Positions 46,607 through 54,145 of a stretch of 64,000 bases of DNA are shown in pieces. The DNA is from Dehalococcoidia bacterium (lineage in GTDB: Bacteria > Chloroflexota > Dehalococcoidia > SpSt-223), in the NCBI GenBank assembly GCA_026003895.1, contig BPIC01000003.1, positions 301,148-365,147 of the forward strand. The letters are read 5' to 3'. The notes under the pieces were generated by a model. The model did not search any database. It worked only from the letters and a program-made list of their open reading frames with translations, and was not told the origin of the DNA. How positions within the stretch are numbered: the stretch's first letter is position 1; every line of letters starts with the position of its first letter. The translations under genes and the position numbers were made by a program.

Positions 46607-48049
46607 TCAGACTGCCGCTGGAGCAGCGACGCCAAGCGCAAACCGGACGGCCATCCGGCCGTTGGTGACGGCTGCGCCCGCCGACATCCCCGAGCAGAAG
46701 GCGTCGCCCATCACCTGGCCCGCGCCGAGCACTTCGCCGGCAGCGTAGAGCCCCTCAATCGGCGTGCCATCGGCCCGCACGACTTGCAGGTTGCCGTTCA
46801 CCTTGATGCCGCCCTGACTGAGGATCGTCACGCCGTCCGAGCGGATCGCGTGGAAGGGCGGCTCGTCGATCGCCTTCGGCATCTCCTTGCGGCCCAGCGG
46901 GTCGTTGCCCGACTGGACAGCAGCGTTGTACGCATCCACGGTGCGACGCAGGTTGGCAGGCGGGACACCGATCTTCTCCGCCAATTCCTCGATCGTCGGA
47001 GCGCTCGTGATCAGCCCGAGCAGACCGAGCCGTCGCGTCAACTCGTTGATCTCCTTGGTGAAGCCCTGGCGCATCAAGTCATCGAAAATCGCCCACATCA
47101 CCCAGCCGGGCGTGCTCATCATCGCCCGCTCCTTGGCGTCCGGGTCTTTGGTGTCCTCGGCGATGAAGCGCTCGCCGTTGGCGTTCACCCAGATGTCACC
47201 CGAGATCGCGGGGTTGCGCCCGTAGTGGAGCGTGATGCCGGGCCGGGCGTAGCCGGGGTTCTCTGGATCTTCGACGAAGCCCAGCAAGGGGATCAGCAGG
47301 TCCATATTGACGGTCGTGCCGCCGATCGACTCGACAATCGGGATCGCGTCGCCGGTCGCGTGCGGACCGCAGAGCGTCACCAGTTTGCCGCCGACCGGGT
47401 GAAACTTCTTCATGAACTCGGGGTTAGCCATGTAGCCGCCGGTGGTGAGGATGACGGCATCACCGCGGATCTCCACCGGCTGACCATCGGTCTCCGCTTG
47501 GATGCCGACGACGCGCCCATCCTCGACGATCAGTCCGGTCATCTTGGTCTTGAGCCGGACGTCGACTTTCCCGGCATCGATCCGCTTCTGGAGCTCTTGG
47601 TTCAGCTTCTCGTAGATAATGCCGCCGCCGCGGAAGCCTCCGGTGGTGGAGGGACCGGGCTGATTGGCGTAGTAGCTGCGCGGCACGCTATAGAGCGGGT
47701 GCTCGGGGGAGAAACGCGGGGAATCCTCCGTATACGGCACGCCAATCGATTCGAGCCAGTCGATCGACTCGGCGGCATTCTCGACCGCGACCTTCAGGAT
47801 CGCCGGATCGTTGCGGCCCCGGCCGATCCGGACGCAATCCTCAAAATGGAGTTGTGGGCTGTCCGAGATCCCCTTGGCCTTCTGCATCCGAGCACCGGCG
47901 GCGCTCATGGTAGCGCTCGACCAGTGAAGCATCCCGCCAAGCTGATCGGTTTTTTCGACAAGGATGACGTTCGCGCCGCGATCCGCCGCCTCGATTGCCG
48001 CCGGCATCCCGGCGTTTCCGGCTCCGACGATGACCAACGTTCGCGCCAT
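46607..48049 (-). CDS. FAD-dependent oxidoreductase (fumarate reductase/ketosteroid dehydrogenase type)
   Basis: The 480-residue protein has the FAD-binding TLVIVGAGNAGMPAAIEAA at the start, VILVEKTDQLGGM (ribose-binding Glu), VILTTGGYMANPEFMKKF and the C-terminal GLYAAGEVLGAGQVMGDAF. This is the flavocytochrome c/FAD_binding_2 layout, with the capping domain at about 240-340. Members reduce fumarate, urocanate or oxidise steroids; the substrate is unknown. No heme domain. GGAGGAAATC precedes ATG 48049. It is probably a single-gene unit. Confidence 0.87.
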   Translation of the reverse strand: MARTLVIVGAGNAGMPAAIEAADRGANVILVEKTDQLGGMLHWSSATMSAAGARMQKAKGISDSPQLHFEDCVRIGRGRNDPAILKVAVENAAESIDWLESIGVPYTEDSPRFSPEHPLYSVPRSYYANQPGPSTTGGFRGGGIIYEKLNQELQKRIDAGKVDVRLKTKMTGLIVEDGRVVGIQAETDGQPVEIRGDAVILTTGGYMANPEFMKKFHPVGGKLVTLCGPHATGDAIPIVESIGGTTVNMDLLIPLLGFVEDPENPGYARPGITLHYGRNPAISGDIWVNANGERFIAEDTKDPDAKERAMMSTPGWVMWAIFDDLMRQGFTKEINELTRRLGLLGLITSAPTIEELAEKIGVPPANLRRTVDAYNAAVQSGNDPLGRKEMPKAIDEPPFHAIRSDGVTILSQGGIKVNGNLQVVRADGTPIEGLYAAGEVLGAGQVMGDAFCSGMSAGAAVTNGRMAVRFALGVAAPAAV

Positions 48050-48111
48050 GATTTCCTCCAGGGAATGGTGGCTTCAGAATATCGCGTTCCCGCTCTAATG
48101 AAAAGACCGGA

Positions 48112-49704
48112 TTAGCCGGCCAGCTCCCAGCGCGCCACCCGCCGCACTCCATCGGTCAGCACCCAAGCCAGCGCCCCCACCGCCGCCGAGATGATGAGAA
48201 GCAGGCCGAGCACCGCACCAGCAGGAACGACCGCGGGCAGCGCCACGAGCGCCGCCGTCGCGAAGGCGAGCACCGCGAGGTGCGCCAGCGTCGACCAGAT
48301 CGTCGCCAGCACCGGCGTCAGCCGGCGCATATCTCGCCAATCAAACTTGGGGAAACGCGTCGCGACCGCCAGACTGAGCGCGGCAAGCAGGAGCAGGAGC
48401 GGCGGTGTGGCGACGATCTGAAGGACAGCCTCGCGCAGCGGCAGCCCGACGATCTTGGCAAGCAGCCAAGCGAGCGGCCAGATAAGGGCAAGCTGCGGCA
48501 GGACAGCGCCGAGCACCTTTGCCCAAAGCACACGGCCGAGCGGCGCGGGACTTGCGAGTGTCCAGACGATGGCCTCGCGATCACGGTTGAAGGCGGTGAC
48601 GGCAAGGCGGTTGTTCAGGCTCCAAGCGAGGAAGACGGTCGCGCTGACGACGGCGATCCCCTTTATCGGCACGCTCGCCGGCCCTTCAAGCGCGGAGGCA
48701 TTGAGCACCGCCTGCCAAACAAGAATCCCAAAGAAGACGAGCGGGCCGAGCAGCCGGGTCCAGACATTCGGGTCGCGGTAGGTAATCCGCCAGTCTTTCA
48801 ACAGCACCGCGCCAACCGGACCTGCGCCGAGCGATAGCCGCCGGCCCCGCCGCCGGCTGACCCCGCTGCGTGGTGTGAAGTCGTGCCAGCCGCGCGCCAC
48901 CAGCGCTGCCCCGAGCCACGTCGCCGCTCCGAACGCGCCAAGCGCGATCAGCACCGCCCCCGCTGCCGGCGCCAGCGCCTCACGAACCTCCCCCACTGCG
49001 AGCGCGGCGAGCGCGAGCCCCGGCCAGCCAAACGGCAGCCAGCCGAGCGTCTCGCCGACCGTCCCTAGACCACCTGCGAGCTGGGCGCCGAAGGCACTCG
49101 CCGACCCCGCCCGCGCGAGATACCACGCGCTCCCGAGCAGCGCCCCGAGGATGCCGAGCGCGGTCTGAACGACGCGCGGTGCGACCGCTCGCAGCAGCAA
49201 GAAAGCGATGGCGTGACCGGCCGCCAGCGGTACAACCGGGACAACCACCACAAACACGAGCGCCGCCACGTAGAAAAGTGGTCCAGCGCCAAGCGCCGCG
49301 CCAAGGCCGACGGTCAGCGGCACCAAGATTGCGACCGCGAGCCACGACTCCCAGAACGCCGTCGCCGCCAGCCGGGCGGCGATCACCGCTGCCGGATGCA
49401 CCGGCGTCGTTAGGAGAAAGGACGCATCGCTCCGCTCGTCGAAGAAGGCGACCCCAAGCGGCAACGCCGCCGCCGTGAGGACGATTGATGCGGCGAGATA
49501 GGCCCCGACCAGCGCGGCGCGCGCCGCATCGTGTCCGATCCCGGCTTCGGCGAGCGCCGTGGCGACCAGCAGCATCACTGCGCCGACGACGGCCAGCCCA
49601 AGCGCAAGCCCGGCGCGTTGGCCACGACTCAGCGCCCGCAGCCGACCCACTTCGGCGCGAAGGCTGGCGCGGCCAACGAGCACGCTGTCTCGCAGAACGG
49701 TCAT
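48112..49704 (-). CDS. Multispanning membrane permease of ABC exporter pair 2
   Basis: The 530-residue protein has about 12 hydrophobic helices in two halves, with a basic loop near 285-300 (GVSRRRGRRLSLG). ERSDASFLLTTPVHPAAVIAARL at the N-terminal half and FNRDREAIVWTLASPAPLGRVLWAK in the second half are the intracellular segments that contact the ATPase; they match those in the pair-1 permease at 16670. (Both segments are longer than motif size; the key parts are FLLTTPVHPA and WTLASPAPLG.) Substrate unknown. The ATG overlaps the ATPase stop by 4 bp. Confidence 0.84.
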   Translation of the reverse strand: MTVLRDSVLVGRASLRAEVGRLRALSRGQRAGLALGLAVVGAVMLLVATALAEAGIGHDAARAALVGAYLAASIVLTAAALPLGVAFFDERSDASFLLTTPVHPAAVIAARLAATAFWESWLAVAILVPLTVGLGAALGAGPLFYVAALVFVVVVPVVPLAAGHAIAFLLLRAVAPRVVQTALGILGALLGSAWYLARAGSASAFGAQLAGGLGTVGETLGWLPFGWPGLALAALAVGEVREALAPAAGAVLIALGAFGAATWLGAALVARGWHDFTPRSGVSRRRGRRLSLGAGPVGAVLLKDWRITYRDPNVWTRLLGPLVFFGILVWQAVLNASALEGPASVPIKGIAVVSATVFLAWSLNNRLAVTAFNRDREAIVWTLASPAPLGRVLWAKVLGAVLPQLALIWPLAWLLAKIVGLPLREAVLQIVATPPLLLLLAALSLAVATRFPKFDWRDMRRLTPVLATIWSTLAHLAVLAFATAALVALPAVVPAGAVLGLLLIISAAVGALAWVLTDGVRRVARWELAG

Positions 49705-50426
49705 CGTGCGGTGACAGTCAGAAACAGCGATTCGAGGGAGGCTGCCGGATCGCCGTAGCGCGCCCGCAGCTCCTCAAGCGTGCCGACCGCCAGCAACCGG
49801 CCGTGATCGAGAATGCCGACCCGGTCGCACAGCCCTTCGGCAATCTCGAGGATGTGGGTCGACAGCAGGACCGTCCCCCCGGCCTCGGCGCGTTGGCGCA
49901 GTGTCGATTTGAGAACGTAAGCCGCGCGCGGGTCGAGCCCGACCGTCGGCTCGTCGAGCAGCAGGTTCGCCGGCTCATGGAGCAGCGCCCCGACGAGCGC
50001 CAGCTTCTGGCGCGTGCCGTGGGAATAGCCCGCAATCCTCGCATCCAGATGCTCCCCGAGGTCGAACTGGTCGACAAGCTGGACAACACGCGCTGCTTGT
50101 ATGGCGCGTGGGACTCGGTAGAGATCTCCGATGAACTCGAGGAATTCTCGCCCGGTTAGGCCGTCGAACAGGTGCGGCTCGTCCGGCACGAAGGCGAGCC
50201 GCGCTTTGGCGGCTTGGGGTTCTGTTGCGATATTGTGGCCGTCGATCAGCACCTCGCCGGCGGTAGGACGCAGCAGCCCAACCATCATGCGCAAGCTGGT
50301 CGTCTTCCCCGCGCCATTGGGGCCAAGAAAACCGAACACTTCGCCGGCGCGCACCTCGAGGTCGATCCCCTTCACTGCCTCGACCGAGCCAAACCGCTTG
50401 GTGAGCCCGCGCAGAACGATCGTCAT
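49701..50426 (-). CDS. ABC transporter ATP-binding protein (exporter pair 2)
   Basis: The 241-residue protein has Walker A GPNGAGKTT, Walker B LLLDEPTVGLD and STHILEIAE. The signature reads YSHGTRQK, with SHG instead of SGG, as in pair 1 at 15915. The two ATPases are clearly paralogous. It is the first gene of a two-gene operon. No promoter box was identified; ATG 50426 starts with the conserved MTIVLRGLTKRFG. Confidence 0.9.
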   Translation of the reverse strand: MTIVLRGLTKRFGSVEAVKGIDLEVRAGEVFGFLGPNGAGKTTSLRMMVGLLRPTAGEVLIDGHNIATEPQAAKARLAFVPDEPHLFDGLTGREFLEFIGDLYRVPRAIQAARVVQLVDQFDLGEHLDARIAGYSHGTRQKLALVGALLHEPANLLLDEPTVGLDPRAAYVLKSTLRQRAEAGGTVLLSTHILEIAEGLCDRVGILDHGRLLAVGTLEELRARYGDPAASLESLFLTVTAR

Positions 50427-50862
50427 GTCAATCCTTCGCCTCGTTCACCAGCCGCTCGTTCCCTCCGCATCCGGGATGCTCGCGCACCCGCCGCCGGAAG
50501 CCTATCGCACGGCGCTCCTACCCGACCTCCCCGCTCGCCATCACCGCGAGCCAGCCGCCGACAGGACCCCCACCCGTGGCGCCGACGGCCGCGACGCCTG
50601 ACTCATCCTCTTCGGCACGGCCCGGCAACGAAGCTCGCCGCCATTCTGAGGCCCGGCTCGGCACGCTCGACGCCGCCGACGACTCGCCCTGCCGGACCGT
50701 TCTCGACCGCCATCGCGAAGACTCGCCAACGGAGCACTCCCGATCGCCAGCCCCTTCTCGCCACGGAGATGACCGTCAACCGCGCGGGGACCGCCGCTCC
50801 TCTGGGGTCTCGCAGCGACGTCAAACGACGTCCACCCCCTATGATTCTGCGGAGGAGAACCG
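50427..50862. other. 436 bp divergent intergenic
   Basis: Carries regulatory DNA for two divergent genes. TATGAT at 50840-50845 and GGAGGAG are placed for the aldolase gene. No gene, repeat or RNA was seen in the rest. Confidence 0.4.
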
Positions 50863-51813
50863 ATGACGAACGTGCCGACGCGCCTCGGGATCGACGCCCT
50901 GATCGAATCGATCAGCGTTGCTGCTGACCGGCTCGACGCCATCCAGGCAACCGAAGGCGCGGCCGGGAACATCTCGATCGGCGTCCGCTGGCTGTTGGAC
51001 CTCGCCGACCGCTTCCCAGAGCACGAAACAATCGCACTTCCGGAGCCTGCCCCCGAGTTGGTCGGCACCGCCTTCGTGGTCACCGGCTCGGGCTGCCGAC
51101 TGGCGGCGATCCGGCGCGACCCCGAGGCGAACCTCGGCGTGGCCGTCGTCGACCCCGGCGGCGAAACCGCCACGCTCTCCACCGCGCCGCGCCGCGCCTT
51201 TCGCCGGCTGACGAGCGAGTTTAACTCGCATTTTGCGATTCATCGGGAAGCCATGGCTGCCGGGGCGGACTATCAGGCCGTCATCCACGCCCAGCCACCC
51301 TACCTCACTTTCCTCAGTCACATCGCCCGCTATCAGGACGAATCGGTGCTCAACCGCCGGCTGCTGCGGTGGCAACCGGAGCTGATTTTCCAGTTCCCGC
51401 ACGGGATCGGCGTCGTGCCCTTCCTCGTGCCCGGCTCAGCACAATTGGCGCGGCTGACGGCAGAGCGAATGCGCGGCCGGACGCTCGTCGTCTGGGCGAA
51501 GCACGGCATCATCGCCCGCTCGACCTACGCTATCGAACACGCCTCCGACCACATCGAGTATGCCGAAGCCGGGGCGCGCTATGAGCACCTCAACGTGATG
51601 AGCGGCGAACCGGCGGAGGGGCTTTCCATCGACGAGATGCTCGCCATCTGCCGCGAGCACGGGGTGACTCAGACGGTCTTCACCGAGCCAGGGCGGTCGG
51701 AAGGCCGGCGCGGCATCCGTGAATCGACCGTCGCTGTCGAGCTCGGCGGCCCAGCGCTCTCTATCGCCCTCTCGCTCAATGGCCGGCGACGCCGAACCCG
51801 CCAGCCCGCATGA
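50863..51813 (+). CDS. Class II aldolase (rhamnulose-1-phosphate aldolase-like)
   Basis: The 316-residue protein matches the RhaD branch of class II aldolases: EGAAGNISIGVRWLL, then SEFNSHFAIHREAMA, VIHAQPPYLTFLSH (zinc His) and VVWAKHGIIARS (zinc His). RhaD splits rhamnulose-1-phosphate to DHAP and lactaldehyde; other rhamnose genes are not nearby, so a different sugar phosphate is possible. GGAGGAGAACCG fixes ATG 50863. The DinB-like gene follows 10 bp downstream. Confidence 0.84.
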   Translation: MTNVPTRLGIDALIESISVAADRLDAIQATEGAAGNISIGVRWLLDLADRFPEHETIALPEPAPELVGTAFVVTGSGCRLAAIRRDPEANLGVAVVDPGGETATLSTAPRRAFRRLTSEFNSHFAIHREAMAAGADYQAVIHAQPPYLTFLSHIARYQDESVLNRRLLRWQPELIFQFPHGIGVVPFLVPGSAQLARLTAERMRGRTLVVWAKHGIIARSTYAIEHASDHIEYAEAGARYEHLNVMSGEPAEGLSIDEMLAICREHGVTQTVFTEPGRSEGRRGIRESTVAVELGGPALSIALSLNGRRRRTRQPA

Positions 51814-51823
51814 CGAAAGCTCA

Positions 51824-52318
51824 ATGAGCAGTGTCCGCCTTCTTGCCGGCCTCCTTGCCTTCGGCGAGCGTGACCTGCGCGCCGCAACCGACGCCTTGCC
51901 AATGGAAACCGTCCACTGGGCGCCGCCCGGAACGGCGAACCCCATCGGCGCGACGTGGCTGCATGTCCTCGCCGTCCAAGATTGGGGCATCCACCTGATG
52001 CAGCAGCGACCGTCGATCTGGGACCGCGAGGGCTGGAGCGAGCGGCTCGGCACCGGCGCTCCGCTCCGGCAGGACGCGGCCCGCGCTCGTGCGCTGCGGG
52101 TCGATCCCGCTGCCGTCCGTGCCTATGCGGATTCCGTCTTCGCCGCAACCCGAGCCTTTCTGGCAGGCTTGACCGACGAAGACCTTAACCGGATTGTCGC
52201 AAGCCCCGAACGGCAGATGAGTATCGGTGAGGGCCTGCAGTTGCTGGCCTATCATCTCGCCCAGCACGTGGGCGAACTCCTCGCTCTGCGCGGCATCCTC
52301 GCCACTGAACGGCGCTAG
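51824..52318 (+). CDS. DinB-family (DUF664-like) metal-binding helical protein
   Basis: The 164-residue protein is a four-helix bundle type: METVHWAPPGTANPIGATWLHV near the start, with HVLAVQD, and AYHLAQHVGELLALRG near the end (shown as motif parts). The three His fit the DinB/YfiT metal site, which often serves thiol transferases. Function unknown. ATG 51824 was chosen as the first start after the aldolase stop. It is convergent with the RraA-like gene; both stops use the same CTAG (52315-52318). Confidence 0.75.
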   Translation: MSSVRLLAGLLAFGERDLRAATDALPMETVHWAPPGTANPIGATWLHVLAVQDWGIHLMQQRPSIWDREGWSERLGTGAPLRQDAARARALRVDPAAVRAYADSVFAATRAFLAGLTDEDLNRIVASPERQMSIGEGLQLLAYHLAQHVGELLALRGILATERR

Positions 52319-53004
52319 GGAGCGGGGCCGTCCTCCCAGACGATCGGCAGTGCTCGGATCTGCTCGTCGAGGCCGACGGCCTGAAAGATGCTCTTCCCCT
52401 CACGCAGCAGGGCGCCCCAGCGGCGGAGGTTCTCCTGATGGGCGCGCCACGCCGCGATCACCTCGTCAATGCGCTCCTTGGCAATCACCACTACACCATC
52501 GGCGTTGCCTGCCACGAGGTCGCCCGGCCGCACGAGGACGCCGCCGCAGACCACCGGCACGTTGATCGACCCCGGGAGATTGCGCAACTCGAAGCGCGGC
52601 GACGAGCCACGCGCAAAGACAGGAAACGACCGGTCAAGAATGGCGAAGGTGTCGCCAACAGCGCCATCGATGACCGCCCCAGCGAGGCCCTTCGCTTCGG
52701 AGGTGATGGTCATCCCGCCGCCCCAACAGGGCACATCCATCCGTCCGTGGGCGGCGACGACGAGCACGTCACCCGGCTCGGCGAGGTCAATCGCCTGCAT
52801 TGGCACGAGGGTATCCGGGTCGTCGAGGTGGACGGTGATCGCCGGGCCGAGGAACTCCCATTCGCGTCGAATGCCCTGAATCCGATGGTCCATGGCGCCC
52901 GAGGCGAGCACCCAGCGGCCGATTGAACCGGCCCGTGCGCCCTTGAGCGCCGCAATCTGCTCGGCCGGCGGACGGGTGATGCGGCGAACGATACGGTAGG
53001 CCAT
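52315..53004 (-). CDS. RraA-like (HMG/CHA aldolase-family) protein with a changed active-site Arg
   Basis: The 229-residue protein has the RraA fold marks: GPAITVHLDDPDTLVPMQAI (about 52-71), GGGMTITSEAKGLAGAVIDG (about 95-114) and VRPGDLVAGNADGVVVI. In HMG/CHA aldolases and E. coli RraA the next motif reads G(V/C)VRD; here it reads AVGDT, so the substrate-binding Arg is Gly while the Asp is kept. Aldolase activity is uncertain. GAGGAAGGAGAGG precedes ATG 53004. Confidence 0.8.
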   Translation of the reverse strand: MAYRIVRRITRPPAEQIAALKGARAGSIGRWVLASGAMDHRIQGIRREWEFLGPAITVHLDDPDTLVPMQAIDLAEPGDVLVVAAHGRMDVPCWGGGMTITSEAKGLAGAVIDGAVGDTFAILDRSFPVFARGSSPRFELRNLPGSINVPVVCGGVLVRPGDLVAGNADGVVVIAKERIDEVIAAWRAHQENLRRWGALLREGKSIFQAVGLDEQIRALPIVWEDGPAP

Positions 53005-53033
53005 CAGCCTCTCCTTCCTCGATGATGGCGCCT

Positions 53034-53041
53034 ATCGTACC
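53034..53041 (-). promoter_or_regulatory. -10 box (GGTACGAT) of the RraA-like gene
   Basis: TACGAT (53039-53034) on the minus strand, about 29 nt before ATG 53004, with the ribosome site between. No clear -35. Confidence 0.4.
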
Positions 53042-53183
53042 GCTCGCCCAAGCGGCGCAGCAGAGGGAGGACAGCCTGCCCATCCGCGGCATGCCCGTTC
53101 AGACACTGGCCCACACCGCCACTGCGCTTGCCGCGCAGCACTCCGTGCCGTCGCGTGCGACCGCGACGACAGCGTGACGACGG

Positions 53184-54143
53184 TCAGCCCCGCGCGTTTG
53201 TGCCGGCGTGACGCCACCGCCACCACACCCCGGCAGGGTAGCCAGCCATCTTCGCCAGATCGCCCACCACCCGAATCACCGGTAACCAAGCGAGGCCGCG
53301 GAGCCGTTCGGCAGGCGGGAGAGAGGCGCTTTGCCGGAGATAGCGCCGCAGTGGCGTCCGGAGATAGGCGAGAAAGCCAGCCACAAGCAGCAGCCACGCA
53401 AAGGGAACGCGCCGTCCCGCCACCAACAGCGCCGGCGCGGCAACCCCATACGTCAGGTAGCGCGCCGCTTGGCGCTTCCTCCAGAGGTCAGCTTTGCCGT
53501 CGCCACGAGCGTAACGGAAATACTGCAACCAAAATGCGCGCAGCGAACTGCGCGGCCGAAAGTAGGCAACAGCGGACGGAACCCAGACTTGACGAAAGCC
53601 GGCTCGGCGAAAGGCAAGGTCAAAGACCACGTCTTCGCAGTAGTCCAGCCATTCCGGATAGCCGCCACAGCGTTCCCAGACGATGCGCCGAAAGGCGATC
53701 GATCGGCTCGAGGGCAGGAAGCGCTCGGGGCGAATGTCGCAAGGCTCGGGCAGCACAGTCGCGCCCATCGCGATTTCGAAGGTCGTGCGCGGGTCGGGGA
53801 GGAAGAAGCCGGCGGCGACGTCCGCCCCGGCCTCAAGCGCCGCGACGAGATCCGCCAGCCAGCACGGAGCAAGGCGCACCCCAGCATCAGTGACCGCGAT
53901 CAGCTCGCCGGTTGCGGCGTGGATGGCGACATTGCGACCGACGCTGATCGTACCCGGCGCCGCGATCACCTGAATTGGCAGCCGGTCACCATAGGCACGG
54001 ATGCGCTCCACCGTCTGATCCCGGCTGCCGCCGTCGGCGATGACAATCTCGTCGGGTTGGCGGGTCTGGCGGAGCACCGATTCCAGCAGGTCGTCGATCG
54101 ACGGCGCTTCATTGAGCACCGTCATGCAAAGCGAGACCCGCAC
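53184..54143 (-). CDS. Glycosyltransferase family 2 with C-terminal membrane segments
   Basis: The 319-residue protein has a GT-A domain: LCMTVLNEAPSIDDLLESV at the start, IADGGSRDQT, AVTDAGVRLAP in place of the DxD motif, and the acceptor Asp in WLDYCEDVVFDLAFRRAG. A hydrophobic helix near 250-275 is followed by a basic end. It is likely an inner-membrane sugar transferase for a glycan. The GTG start lies 2 nt after the stop of the upstream gene, so it is the last gene of the coupled glycan operon. Confidence 0.85.
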   Translation of the reverse strand: MRVSLCMTVLNEAPSIDDLLESVLRQTRQPDEIVIADGGSRDQTVERIRAYGDRLPIQVIAAPGTISVGRNVAIHAATGELIAVTDAGVRLAPCWLADLVAALEAGADVAAGFFLPDPRTTFEIAMGATVLPEPCDIRPERFLPSSRSIAFRRIVWERCGGYPEWLDYCEDVVFDLAFRRAGFRQVWVPSAVAYFRPRSSLRAFWLQYFRYARGDGKADLWRKRQAARYLTYGVAAPALLVAGRRVPFAWLLLVAGFLAYLRTPLRRYLRQSASLPPAERLRGLAWLPVIRVVGDLAKMAGYPAGVWWRWRHAGTNARG

Positions 54144-54145
54144 CG

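Noticed and set aside
46211..48115. 634-codon plus-strand frame
   Set aside because: Antisense to the FAD oxidoreductase gene with clear FAD motifs; shadow frame.
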